Source: Ornithinimicrobium pratense
Lineage (GTDB): Bacteria; Actinomycetota; Actinomycetes; Actinomycetales; Dermatophilaceae
DNA: 64,000 nt
Assembly (NCBI RefSeq): GCF_008843165.1
Contig: NZ_CP044427.1
Coordinates: 1,736,001 to 1,800,000, forward strand
Direction: 5' to 3'
Positions 1-8,302 of this stretch are shown here, one piece after another (the first letter of the stretch is position 1; every line of letters begins with the position of its first letter). Both the position numbers and the translations under genes were made by a program. The notes beneath the pieces are model-generated. The model was given only the letters and a program-made list of their open reading frames with translations, had not been told where the DNA came from and searched no databases.

Positions 1-269
1 CCGGCATCCTCAACCGCAAGGGTCGTGACATCCCCCTGCACCGCGTCAACGACATCTCCCTGGACAAGAGCCTCCTGGACCGGATGTTCGGGTGCGGGAC
101 GCTGGTCATCTCCGACGCCACCCAGCAACAAGGGATGGTGCTGCACGACATCCCACAGGTGGAGAGCGTCCAGGTGCGGCTGCACAACCTGCTCTACGAC
201 GCCGACGACGGTTCCGACGACGGGGAGTACCCGCCCACCGAACCGCCCCGCGCACGGGGGCGCCGCTGA
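1..269 (+). CDS. PH-domain membrane-associated protein, C-terminal part
   Basis: Only the C-terminal 88 codons lie in the window; the reading frame is open from base 3 and stops at 267-269. The visible protein (GILNRKGRDIPLHRVNDISL and onward) matches the bacterial PH domain (bPH_2/YdbT type), whose beta strands carry an IPL-x-RVNDI core. Such proteins are usually small and anchored by N-terminal membrane helices, which would lie upstream of the window. The acidic, proline-rich end (residues DDGSDDGEYPP) looks unstructured. Molecular role is unknown for the family. Its 3' end overlaps the convergent PAP2 gene by 76 bases. Confidence 0.7.
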   Translation, partial: GILNRKGRDIPLHRVNDISLDKSLLDRMFGCGTLVISDATQQQGMVLHDIPQVESVQVRLHNLLYDADDGSDDGEYPPTEPPRARGRR

Positions 270-895
270 GCGGGCCCGCTCCCGGCCCGGGTGGACGCAG
301 CCCAGCGGCCCTGCACGAGCAACCCGGCACCCCACGCGGCCAAGGCCAGGGACGCCGAGGCCAGCACGTCGCTGGGCCGGTGATAGCTGAGCACGACGAC
401 CATCGCCCCCATGAGCGCCGTGGCCCCGGTGCCCACCAGCAGCACCAGTCCCCGCCAGGCCAGGGGCAGCACCAGCACCAGCGCCACGGCGAGCGCCGCG
501 ACGGCAGCGGTGTGTCCGCTGGGCAGAGAGTTGGGCATCGGCCAGGGGTCCGCCAGCTGCGGGCGTGGCAGGGTCGCCTTGAGGATCTGCGGCCCGGCCA
601 GGCACACCATGACGGCGACGCCCGCGCCCAGCGCCACGCGCCAGTGCCGCAGCAGGCCGGTGAGGCACGCCATGCCGCACAGCAGCACCATCCGCATCGG
701 ACCCAGCTCCTCGACGATCGCCTCCGCGAGGCGTCGGGAACCGGGCCGGGCGGAGGCCCGGTCCATCACCGCGGTGTCCCAGGCCTGGCCGGTGGTGCTG
801 AGCACGAACACCGCGTAGAGCCCGAGCACCCCGAGGGTTCCTACGGTGATGAGTCCCCAGGGCAGCGCGGGCGGCGGGTGGTCGCGGTCGGGCAT
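194..895 (-). CDS. PAP2-family membrane phosphatase
   Basis: A 233-residue integral membrane protein with the three phosphatidic-acid phosphatase signatures in order: KATLPRP (about 106-112), PSGHT (125-129) and SYHRPSD (170-176). These supply the phosphate-binding Lys/Arg, the catalytic His pair and the Asp. The family dephosphorylates lipid phosphates or undecaprenyl pyrophosphate at the membrane; the substrate here cannot be told. About five hydrophobic helices are visible. I chose the ATG at 895, nine bases after a TATCCT box on the minus strand. The last 25 codons are antisense to the PH-domain gene and code for a low-complexity tail, so the true end could be less important functionally. 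Confidence 0.85.
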   Translation of the reverse strand: MPDRDHPPPALPWGLITVGTLGVLGLYAVFVLSTTGQAWDTAVMDRASARPGSRRLAEAIVEELGPMRMVLLCGMACLTGLLRHWRVALGAGVAVMVCLAGPQILKATLPRPQLADPWPMPNSLPSGHTAAVAALAVALVLVLPLAWRGLVLLVGTGATALMGAMVVVLSYHRPSDVLASASLALAAWGAGLLVQGRWAASTRAGSGPAQRRPRARGGSVGGYSPSSEPSSAS

Positions 896-1025
896 AGCTG
901 GATCAGGATAGACACGCAGGCTGGGTGGACGGCTCAGGGTGACGTGGTGCAGCCCGCCTGCGTGACACAGCAAGCCACGGCGGGGCGCGGCGGGTGACCG
1001 CTCGCCCCACTGGTCGGGTATGCGG

Positions 1026-4000
1026 TCAGTCCAGCCGGTCGGCGGCCACCACGCCGCGCAGGACCGCGTCGGAGGCTTTGCGTGCGGTGCGGGCCAGGTC
1101 GCCGTCCGCCGCCTGGGCGATCTGCCCGAGCAGGTCGATGACCTGCTTGGCGCGTCGCACGAAGTCGCCGGCGGACAGGTCGCCTCCGCGCAGCACCTCA
1201 TCGAGCCCGCGGCCGGAGGCCCAGCGGTGCACCATCCAGGTGATCCCAGTGTCCAGCTCACGGTCGCCAGTGAGGTCGTGCTCCCGCTTGGCGTCCTGCA
1301 CCTCGCGCCAGATCGCGGCCATCTCTCCCAGGGCCTCCGCCACCTCGACGCTGGGGACCGGGGGCTCGGCCGTCTCGTCGCCGCGCGCCTCGTGGATGAT
1401 CGCCGAGACGACCGAGGCCAGGTCGGCCGGGGTGAGTCGGTCCCAGGCCCCCCGCCGGATCGACTCGGCGACGACGAGGTCGAGCTCGGTGTAGATGCGC
1501 CGCAACCGCCCGCCCTGGGGCGTCACCTGCTGGCCGTCCTCGGTCAGGTAACCGAGGCCGGCCAGCAGGTCGCAGATCCGCTCGAAGGTCTTCGCGACGG
1601 CGTTGGTGCGGTGCGCCACCCGCCGCTGCAGGTCGTCGGTCTCCTTGCGCAGCTGCCACCAGCGAGCTGCCCACCGGGCATGGTCCTCGCGGTCGGGACA
1701 GCTGTGGCAGGGGTGTGCCTTCAGCCGCGCCCGCAGCTCCTCCACCTGGGCGGTGGTGTTGCTGCGCCCGTGTCCTGATGAGCCTTCTCGCGTGTCCTGA
1801 GGGGCCGTTGCGCGTGTTCTGTCGGAGGGGCCGGGGAAGGGGTGCTCGTGCACGCTGCTGCGCAGGGCCGAGGCAAGGTCCTTGCGCGCCTTGGGGCTGC
1901 GGGGGTTGAAGTGTCCGGGGATGCGCAGCGTGCCGATCACCTCAGGAACGTCCCGGAAACCCGCGACGCCAAGCCGTTGCAGGCTGCCGTTGGAGGTAAT
2001 GACGCTCAGCTCGGGGGCGGCCGAGCGACCCTTGGGGCTGCGCAGCACCACCGCCATCGACCCCTTCCGGCCCCCGTCCAGCTGGATCACCTGGCCCGGC
2101 TCCAGCTCCTCCAGCGCCTGGGCGATGTCCGAGCGGCGCTCGGCCTGGCGCCGGCGGGCCTGCTTCTTCTCCAGCTCGGACAGCTCGTGACGCAGGCGCC
2201 CGTACTCGCGGAAGTCGCCGCGGTCGCAGGCCATCGCCTCGGCATACCCTTCCAGCGCGGTGCTGTTGTCCCGCACCTGCGTCGTCAGCCCGACCACCGA
2301 CCGGTCGGCCTGGAACTGGGCGAAGGAGGACTGCAGCAGCTCGTGGGCGCGTTCCCGGCCGTACTGGGCGACCAGGTTGACGGCCATGTTGGAGCTGGGC
2401 CGGAAGGAGCTGCGCAATGGGTAGGTGCGGGTCGAGGCCAGCCCGGCGACGTCCATCGGGTCCATCCCACGCCGCCAGAGCACGACTGCGTGCCCCTCGA
2501 TGTCGATGCCGCGGCGGCCGGCCCGGCCGGTGAGCTGGGTGTACTCCGCCGGGGTCACCGGCGCGTGGGTTTCGCCGTTGAACTTCACCAGCTTCTCCAG
2601 CACCACGGTGCGGGCCGGCATGTTGATGCCCAGGGCCAGGGTTTCGGTGGCGAAGACGGCCCGCACCCGACCGGCGGTGAACAGCTCCTCGACGATCTCC
2701 CGGAACAGCGGCAGCATCCCGGCGTGGTGCGCGGCATATCCGCGGGAGAGGCCCTCGACGAAGTCGTGGTATCCCAGCACGCCCAGGTCGCGCGGGTCGA
2801 CCGCGGCCGCCTCGACGCGGCGGGTGACCAGGTCGCGGACCGCGACGCTCTCCTGGTCCGGGATCAGCCGCATGCCCCGGCCGAGCAGCTGCTGGACCGC
2901 GGCGTCGCAGCCGGCGCGGCTGAAGATGAAGGTGATGGCCGGCAGCAGCCCTTCGCGCTCCAGTCGCTCGATCACCTGGGTGCGGCTGGCCACCCCGCCG
3001 GGCAGTGCCCCGCCTGCCGGGACGGCACCGTCGTCGCCGCGGTAGCCACGGGCGTCGGAGTAACCGCGGGTACGGTCCGAGCGTCCGCCTCGACCGACCT
3101 CACGGGAGTCGCGTCCACCCCGGCCACGCCCCCCGCCGCTCCGGCCGCTGCCGCCATCGCGGCCGCCTCCTCGTTGGCTCCCGCGTGGCTCGCCGCGCCG
3201 GCCCCGTGGGCCACCTTCGTCGGCCCTCCGCCAGCCCCCGGACTGGGCGGCCCGCTCAGCCGAGGTGATGCGCTGCAGCAGCTCGGGGTTGACCCGGGTC
3301 GTGCCACCGACATCCGCGGTGCCACCACCGGAGCCGTCGGTGACGAAGAGGTCGAAGAGCTGCTGGCCGACCATCATGTGCTGCCACAGCGGCACCGGCC
3401 GGTGCTCGGAGACGATCACCTGGGTCTGCAATCCGGTCTCGCCGCCGCGCACGGTGGTCAGCCAGTCGCCGAACTCCTCCGCGTTGCTCACCGTGGCCGA
3501 CAGCGAGATGACCTGCACCGACGGCGGCAGGTGGATGATGACCTCCTCCCAGACGGCGCCGCGCCAGCGGTCCGCGAGGTAGTGGACCTCGTCCATGACC
3601 ACAAAACCCAGGCCGGTCAGGGTCGGGGACGAGGAGTACATCATGTTGCGCAGCACCTCGGTGGTCATCACCACCACCGGAGCCTCACCATTGATCGAGG
3701 CGTCGCCGGTCAGCAAACCCACATTGGCAGCCCCGTGCCGAGCCACCAGGTCGTGGTACTTCTGGTTCGACAACGCCTTGATCGGGGTGGTGTAGAACGT
3801 CTTGTGCCCGGTCTCCAGACCCAACGCGACCGCGAACTCGCCCACCACCGTCTTGCCGGCCCCGGTCGGTGCCGCGACGAGCACGCCGTGGCCTTCTTGG
3901 ACCGCCTTGATGGCGGTCAGCTGGAAGTCGTCGAGCGCGAAGCCCAGCGACCCGGCGAAGCGGCCGGCCGCGGTGGACTCCCAGGCGGTGCGGGCGCGGG

Positions 4001-4031
4001 CGGCAGCAAAGCGTTCGGCCGGGGAGGACAT
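1026..4031 (-). CDS. helY: HelY-type DEAD/DEAH-box RNA helicase
   Basis: A 1001-residue superfamily 2 helicase of the Ski2/Mtr4 group. Visible motifs are Walker A APTGAGKT (about 54-61), DEVH (147-150), SAT (178-180), and in the second RecA domain the sequences HHAGMLP and QLTGRAGRRG. The C-terminal DSHCT-type region carries a CHSCPDRE motif. Actinobacterial HelY is a predicted RNA/DNA helicase, and helY sits just after tatA-tatC in Mycobacterium tuberculosis as it nearly does here, which supports the name. Odd feature: residues about 264-332 form an Arg/Gly-rich insertion between the two RecA domains. The start ATG is six bases from a TAGCCT box, so the mRNA is probably leaderless. Confidence 0.9.
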   Translation of the reverse strand: MSSPAERFAAARARTAWESTAAGRFAGSLGFALDDFQLTAIKAVQEGHGVLVAAPTGAGKTVVGEFAVALGLETGHKTFYTTPIKALSNQKYHDLVARHGAANVGLLTGDASINGEAPVVVMTTEVLRNMMYSSSPTLTGLGFVVMDEVHYLADRWRGAVWEEVIIHLPPSVQVISLSATVSNAEEFGDWLTTVRGGETGLQTQVIVSEHRPVPLWQHMMVGQQLFDLFVTDGSGGGTADVGGTTRVNPELLQRITSAERAAQSGGWRRADEGGPRGRRGEPRGSQRGGGRDGGSGRSGGGRGRGGRDSREVGRGGRSDRTRGYSDARGYRGDDGAVPAGGALPGGVASRTQVIERLEREGLLPAITFIFSRAGCDAAVQQLLGRGMRLIPDQESVAVRDLVTRRVEAAAVDPRDLGVLGYHDFVEGLSRGYAAHHAGMLPLFREIVEELFTAGRVRAVFATETLALGINMPARTVVLEKLVKFNGETHAPVTPAEYTQLTGRAGRRGIDIEGHAVVLWRRGMDPMDVAGLASTRTYPLRSSFRPSSNMAVNLVAQYGRERAHELLQSSFAQFQADRSVVGLTTQVRDNSTALEGYAEAMACDRGDFREYGRLRHELSELEKKQARRRQAERRSDIAQALEELEPGQVIQLDGGRKGSMAVVLRSPKGRSAAPELSVITSNGSLQRLGVAGFRDVPEVIGTLRIPGHFNPRSPKARKDLASALRSSVHEHPFPGPSDRTRATAPQDTREGSSGHGRSNTTAQVEELRARLKAHPCHSCPDREDHARWAARWWQLRKETDDLQRRVAHRTNAVAKTFERICDLLAGLGYLTEDGQQVTPQGGRLRRIYTELDLVVAESIRRGAWDRLTPADLASVVSAIIHEARGDETAEPPVPSVEVAEALGEMAAIWREVQDAKREHDLTGDRELDTGITWMVHRWASGRGLDEVLRGGDLSAGDFVRRAKQVIDLLGQIAQAADGDLARTARKASDAVLRGVVAADRLD

Positions 4032-4037
4032 ACCGGA

Positions 4038-4043
4038 AGGCTA
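4038..4043 (-). promoter_or_regulatory. -10 box of helY, leaderless
   Basis: TAGCCT on the minus strand ends six bases before the helY ATG at 4031, the spacing expected for a leaderless transcript. It overlaps the stop codon of the preceding lipid kinase gene, so helY can be transcribed on its own. Confidence 0.5.
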
Positions 4044-4937
4044 CGTCAGTGCAGGCGCGACAACCTGCAGGATCGACGGCGCGACCTGCACGGTCAGCGG
4101 CAGCGGTGCCAGCGGCTCTCCGTCCCCCTGGGCGACGATGTCGGCCGGCCCTTCGATGCGCACCTCACGGGCCCCGGTGACGGTCACCGCCGAGTGGTCG
4201 GCCAGCCGACCGGCGCGGACCGCGCGCAGCAGGTGGACCGCCTGACGCGGCGGGACCGGTCGGATGACCACCAGGTCCAGCAGCCCGTCGGCCGGGTCTG
4301 CCTCGGGGCAGATGTGCAGTCCACCGCCGAGATAGGGCATGTTGACCGGTACGACCACCAGGGTCTCCAGCGCCAGCGGCGTGCCGTCCACGGTGAGCAC
4401 GTAGTTCAGCGGTGGCTGCCGGCGCAGCAGGGCGATCTCCACCAGGGCCGAGAGGGTGTATGTCGTCGCGCCCAGGATCCGGGGCCAGCGGTTGGCCCGG
4501 TCGGAGATCCGGGCGTCGAGGGCCGAGGTGACCGAGGAGAGCACGTGCCGGTCGAGCTCGGGCAGGTGCAGGGTGTCAACCGTGCGCCGGTCATCCGCGA
4601 GCAGGACCTCCAGGGCACCCGCGCCGCGCTCGATGCCCAGTGAGCGGGCGTTGTCGTTTCCGGTTCCCGCCGGCAGGATCGCGACTGCCGTCGAGGTGCC
4701 GGCGCACAGGTCGGCGGCCATGCTCACCACGCCGTCACCTCCGACCGCCACCAGGACGTCGATCCCGTCGGCCAGGAGCGTGGCGCAGACGCTCCGCGCC
4801 TGGGCCAGCGACCCGGCGACGACCTCGGTCACCTCGTGTCCACCGGCCCGCAGCGCGACCACGGCCTGCTCCCCCACCCGGGCGCTGGACCCACCCGGTC
4901 CCCTCCTGCGCCGTCCGTGGGCGACGGCATACCTCAT
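4041..4937 (-). CDS. Diacylglycerol/lipid kinase family protein
   Basis: A 298-residue protein of the DagK/YegS lipid kinase family, which phosphorylates diacylglycerol or related lipids with ATP at the inner membrane face. The nucleotide-binding GGDGV motif (about residue 63) and PAGTGNDNARSLGI (about 88) are clear, as is a late GDGEP motif. The start ATG overlaps the tatC stop as ATGA, so translation is coupled to tatC. The usual N-terminal NP-x-xGRG phosphate loop is degenerate here (AHGRRRRGPGG). In M. tuberculosis tatC is followed directly by helY, so this gene is an insertion into a conserved block. Substrate is inferred from family only. Confidence 0.8.
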   Translation of the reverse strand: MRYAVAHGRRRRGPGGSSARVGEQAVVALRAGGHEVTEVVAGSLAQARSVCATLLADGIDVLVAVGGDGVVSMAADLCAGTSTAVAILPAGTGNDNARSLGIERGAGALEVLLADDRRTVDTLHLPELDRHVLSSVTSALDARISDRANRWPRILGATTYTLSALVEIALLRRQPPLNYVLTVDGTPLALETLVVVPVNMPYLGGGLHICPEADPADGLLDLVVIRPVPPRQAVHLLRAVRAGRLADHSAVTVTGAREVRIEGPADIVAQGDGEPLAPLPLTVQVAPSILQVVAPALT

Positions 4938-5761
4938 CGCAGCGGGGTCGCCTGATCGGGTGTCAGATCTCGGTAGCGGTCGCGAGGGTCGTCCCCGCGC
5001 CGCCCCCGCAGTCGCTCCATGATGAAGGCGACCGCGACCGCGCACCAGTAGAGCAGGAACACGGGCGCGGCCATCGCCAACATGCTCACTGCGCTCGGGT
5101 CAGGCGTCATCACTGCGGAGAAGACGAGGATGCCGAAGAGGGTGATCCGCCAGCCCTTGAGCATCGTCTGGGCGGGCAGGATGCCGATCTGGTTGAGCGC
5201 CACCAGCACCACCGGCAGCAGGAAGGCCAGCCCGAAGGCCAGGCAGAAGTAGAGCACCACGTTGAGGTAGTCCGGGGCGCTCATGATGTTGGTGAAGCTC
5301 TCCGGCGCGAAGCTGAGCAGGATCGCGTAGAGGCGGGGGAAGGTGAAGGCGGCCATGCCGGCCCCGGCGAAGAACAGCGGGATGGCGAAGAAGAAGTAGC
5401 CGAGTGCGATCCTCTTCTCCTTGGGCGTCAGGCCGGGCAGGAGGAAGGCCCAGGTCTGCCAGAGCCACACCGGGCTGGCCGCCAGGATGCCGGTGAAGAT
5501 CGAGACGCGCAGCTGCAGGGCGAACGCACCGGTGATGCTGTCGAAGTTGAGGGTGACGATGCGCTGGCCGTCGGCGTCACGCACGTTCTCCACAGGGGCG
5601 CTGATGAAGTTGATGATCGGGTCGTACCAGTACCACCCGAGCACGGAGAGGGCCCCGATGGCCAGGACCGAGATGACCACCCGGTTGCGCAGCTCCCGGA
5701 AGTGCTCGGCGAGCGACATCCGTCCCTCGGGATGTCTGCGTCGTCCTCGGGTACGGGCCAC
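4934..5761 (-). CDS. tatC: Twin-arginine translocase subunit TatC
   Basis: A 275-residue six-helix membrane protein, the receptor subunit that recognises the twin-arginine signal peptide and nucleates the folded-protein export pore. Typical landmarks are HFRELRNRVV near the N-terminus, the PVWLWQTWAFLLPGLTPKEK loop after helix 2, and MTPDPSAVSML before the last helices. The start is GTG; a shorter start at the ATG of MSLAEHF, 14 residues in, is possible because TatC proteins often begin near that motif. It follows tatA by 33 bases and overlaps the lipid kinase by four. A charged C-terminal tail faces the cytoplasm. Confidence 0.95.
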   Translation of the reverse strand: MARTRGRRRHPEGRMSLAEHFRELRNRVVISVLAIGALSVLGWYWYDPIINFISAPVENVRDADGQRIVTLNFDSITGAFALQLRVSIFTGILAASPVWLWQTWAFLLPGLTPKEKRIALGYFFFAIPLFFAGAGMAAFTFPRLYAILLSFAPESFTNIMSAPDYLNVVLYFCLAFGLAFLLPVVLVALNQIGILPAQTMLKGWRITLFGILVFSAVMTPDPSAVSMLAMAAPVFLLYWCAVAVAFIMERLRGRRGDDPRDRYRDLTPDQATPLR

Positions 5762-5794
5762 GTCGGGGTATGCGGTGCGCCTGCGGCAGCCGGG

Positions 5795-6103
5795 TCAGCT
5801 GCGGGGGGCGCTGGTGTCGCCGTCAGAGCCGTGCCGCTGGATGCGGCGGTACTCCTCCTGGGCGCTGTCTTGGTAGGGGTCCTCCACCTGCCCCTGAGCG
5901 ACCGGGGTGTCCACAGGCGCGCCCCCGACGACGCCGCGGTCCTTGCGGGCGGTGCTGTCGTCCTTCATGTGGTCCACCTCGGTCTTGAAGACCCGCATCG
6001 ACTCACCCAGGGATCGGGCGGCGTTGGGCAGGTTCTTCCAGCCGAAGAGGAGCACGAACGCGACGATCAGGACCACGATGTGCCAGAACTGGATTCCACC
6101 CAC
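5795..6103 (-). CDS. tatA: Twin-arginine translocase subunit TatA
   Basis: A 102-residue pore-forming Tat subunit. It has one N-terminal transmembrane helix ([20 protein letters not shown]), the short hinge with [16 protein letters not shown] forming the amphipathic helix, and a charged, disordered tail. The FGWKNLP hinge replaces the commoner FG-x-KKLP. GTG start with a GAGGA ribosome site seven bases upstream. It lies between pafC and tatC, the same order as in mycobacteria, and likely forms one operon with tatC. No tatB was seen in the window; many actinobacteria keep tatB elsewhere. Confidence 0.95.
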   Translation of the reverse strand: MGGIQFWHIVVLIVAFVLLFGWKNLPNAARSLGESMRVFKTEVDHMKDDSTARKDRGVVGGAPVDTPVAQGQVEDPYQDSAQEEYRRIQRHGSDGDTSAPRS

Positions 6104-6182
6104 GGTCGTTCCTCACTCTCGGTCGGGCTCGCGCGTGTGCCCACCTGGTGCGCACGGACGAAGGAGTACTGCAGCAACCAGT

Positions 6183-7160
6183 CTAGCGGTCGGTGTGCTG
6201 CGCGTGGCCGGCCAGCGCGGCGGCGGCCCCGTCGCGCACGGCAGCCACCGCGGCGGGGGGATGCACGACCCGCACCGCGCCGCCCTCGCGCCAGACCAGC
6301 CGGTGCAGCCACGCCGGGTCGGCCACCCGCAGCACCATCACCGTGGACCCGTCGTCGCGCCGTTCCACCTGCTCCGACGGGATGCTCTCGGCGACCCAGG
6401 CTGCGGCGGGCTGCAGCTCGAGGGTGACCAGCAGGTCCTGCGGGTCACCTTTGAAGACGCCGGGCACCACGTCGCGGGGGGCCAGGTCCTGCGGCGGTGC
6501 CGCGGGCTCGTCGAGGACCTCGACCGCCTCGACCCGGTCCAGCCGGAAGGTGCGCACGCCCCGGGCCCGGTGGCACCAGGCCTCGAGGTACCAGTAACCG
6601 TCCACCGAGAGCACCCGCAGCGGGTCGACGTCGCGCTCGGTGGTCTCGTCGCGGCTGGCTGAGGTGTACCGCAGGTGCAGCCGGCGCTGCTCGGTCAGGC
6701 CGGTGCGGATCCGGGCGGCCAGCGCCGGGTCGACGGGAGCGTCCAGGTCGACCCGCACCTGGTCCGCGGATGCAGCCGCGTCACCGGCCGCCGCCTCAAG
6801 CTTGGCCAGCGCGCGGTCGATCGCCTCGTGCTCGGTCAGGCCCGGGGTCGCAGCCAGCGCCCGCAGCGCGACGATGAGGGCCAGGGCCTCGTCCCGGCCC
6901 AGCCGCAGCGGCCGGGCGATGGTGTCGGCGTTGCCGACGAAGACCCGCCCGTCTTCCCAGGAGGCCTCGATGAGGTCGTCCGGGTAGTGACCCGGCAAGC
7001 CGCAGACGAACAGCAGCTCGAGGTCCTCCACCACCTGGTCCTCGCTCACGCCCAGCTGGGCGGCCGCGCTGGCCAGGTCGATCCCCTGCCGGTTCAACAG
7101 CCACGGGACCATCGTGAGCAGGCGGGACACGCGCGAGGTGGCGCTCTCGAAGGTGACCAT
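6183..7160 (-). CDS. pafC: WYL-domain transcriptional regulator PafC
   Basis: A 325-residue regulator with an N-terminal winged-helix (SRVSRLLTMVPWLLNRQGID) and a WYL ligand-binding domain (SVDGYWYLEAWCHRARGVRTF about residues 190-215). PafC pairs with PafB; in mycobacteria the complex activates the LexA/RecA-independent DNA-damage response. The ATG overlaps the pafB stop codon by one base, so the two subunits are translationally coupled. It precedes tatA-tatC as in M. tuberculosis. Direct evidence is domain order plus synteny; the DNA-damage role is inherited from the mycobacterial orthologue. Confidence 0.92.
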   Translation of the reverse strand: MVTFESATSRVSRLLTMVPWLLNRQGIDLASAAAQLGVSEDQVVEDLELLFVCGLPGHYPDDLIEASWEDGRVFVGNADTIARPLRLGRDEALALIVALRALAATPGLTEHEAIDRALAKLEAAAGDAAASADQVRVDLDAPVDPALAARIRTGLTEQRRLHLRYTSASRDETTERDVDPLRVLSVDGYWYLEAWCHRARGVRTFRLDRVEAVEVLDEPAAPPQDLAPRDVVPGVFKGDPQDLLVTLELQPAAAWVAESIPSEQVERRDDGSTVMVLRVADPAWLHRLVWREGGAVRVVHPPAAVAAVRDGAAAALAGHAQHTDR

Positions 7161-8269
7161 CAGCGCACGCCCCCCGTCTGCCCACCGCGAGCTGTGCCAG
7201 GGGCATCGTGAGCCCTGCCCGCACCGTCGGGCGCCGGTCCGGCGCCCGGGCCGTGCGCATGCGCCACTGTCTCCAGCCGCTGGCTGACCAGTGAGCGGAG
7301 CTCCTCGGGCGCCACGACCACCACGTCCGGGCCGGCACCGCAGACCTCCTTAGCCAAGGCCGGGAGCGAGCCGACGGGCAGGTCCAGCAGGTCCCACCCC
7401 TCCGCGACCGGCCCGGGGGCAGAGCCCGCGTCGGGGTTGGCGTCGGGGCCCCCCGCCACGACCTGGCCGCGGCGCCGCAAGGAGGCTGCGGTGCCCTCGC
7501 GGACGAGCAGCCGCACGGTGGTGGTCTCGCCGTCCTCCTCCCCCACGCTGCTGCGGATCATCGCGGCCGCGTCATGGCCGGTGGGCGCGTCATACCCGCC
7601 TTTGCGCCCGTCCTTCGTGGGCGTCCCGGCGATGCGGTCCAGCCGGAACACCCGCGGGGCGTCGCGGTCGAGGTCGTGGGCGGTGAGGTACCAGCGGCCA
7701 TGCCAGCTGGTCAGGCCCCACGGCTGCACGTGCCGCTCGGTCAGGTCGCCGCTGCCGCCGCGGTAGTCGAAGCGCAACGGGGTCCGGGAGAGCACCGCGT
7801 CGCGGACCGGCTCGAAGGCGGGCTCGCGGGTATGCAGCAGCGGCTCGATCCCCGCCACCGAGGTCTCGTCCTTGACCAGCCCGGCCGCCTCCAGCTTGCG
7901 CAGCGCCTGGGCCGCCGGCCCGGCGAGGCTGGCCTGGCTCCAGGAGCGGGCGGCCAGCCCGAGCACGGCCACCTCGTCGGGGGCGAAGTCGATCTCGGGC
8001 AGGGCATACTCTCGCTGGTCGATCCGGTAGCCCGGCTCGTCGTCGAAGAACGGGTCGATCGGCTCGGTGCGCAGCGGCACCCCGAGGGCGCGCAGCTCGT
8101 CCTTGTCCCGCTCGAACATCCTCTCGAAGGCCTCGTCGCTGCTGCCGGCGTAGTCCGGGACGGCCTCGCGCAGCCGGGCGCGGGACAGCGGCTGCCGGGT
8201 GTGCAGCAGCGCGATGACCAGGTTGAGGAGGCGCTCGGTCTTCGCGGCGGCAGGGGACGGACGGGCCAT
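7160..8269 (-). CDS. pafB: WYL-domain transcriptional regulator PafB
   Basis: A 369-residue partner of PafC. The N-terminal helix-turn-helix starts TERLLNLVIALLHTRQPLSR, and the WYL core is LTSWHGRWYLTAHDLDRDA at about residue 180. A Pro/Gly/Ala-rich tail of about 40 residues is longer than usual and may be disordered. Start ATG chosen because a TAGCCT box lies eight bases upstream and the preceding region is shared with the divergent DUF3866 promoter. Despite the name (proteasome accessory factor) the gene is separated from pafA by four genes here. PafBC is known as a transcription activator responding to DNA damage. Confidence 0.92.
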   Translation of the reverse strand: MARPSPAAAKTERLLNLVIALLHTRQPLSRARLREAVPDYAGSSDEAFERMFERDKDELRALGVPLRTEPIDPFFDDEPGYRIDQREYALPEIDFAPDEVAVLGLAARSWSQASLAGPAAQALRKLEAAGLVKDETSVAGIEPLLHTREPAFEPVRDAVLSRTPLRFDYRGGSGDLTERHVQPWGLTSWHGRWYLTAHDLDRDAPRVFRLDRIAGTPTKDGRKGGYDAPTGHDAAAMIRSSVGEEDGETTTVRLLVREGTAASLRRRGQVVAGGPDANPDAGSAPGPVAEGWDLLDLPVGSLPALAKEVCGAGPDVVVVAPEELRSLVSQRLETVAHAHGPGAGPAPDGAGRAHDAPGTARGGQTGGVR

Positions 8270-8277
8270 GATCCCCG

Positions 8278-8296
8278 AGGCTACCCCGGCTACCAT
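8278..8296. promoter_or_regulatory. Back-to-back core promoters of pafB and the DUF3866 gene
   Basis: TAGCCT on the minus strand (8278-8283) sits eight bases before the pafB ATG and TACCAT on the plus strand (8291-8296) sits six bases before the DUF3866 GTG. The two -10 boxes are only seven bases apart, so initiation in one direction should interfere with the other. Confidence 0.5.
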
Positions 8297-8302
8297 CGCC
8301 GG

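Noticed and set aside
194..269. A 76-base overlap of the PH-domain and PAP2 genes as evidence against one of them
   Set aside because: Both have clear family motifs outside the overlap. Convergent tail overlaps are common in compact high-GC genomes.
1842..4643. A very long open frame on the plus strand
   Set aside because: It is antisense to helY and the lipid kinase and its protein is low-complexity Gly/Ala/Arg/His with no domain. High GC content leaves antisense frames open.
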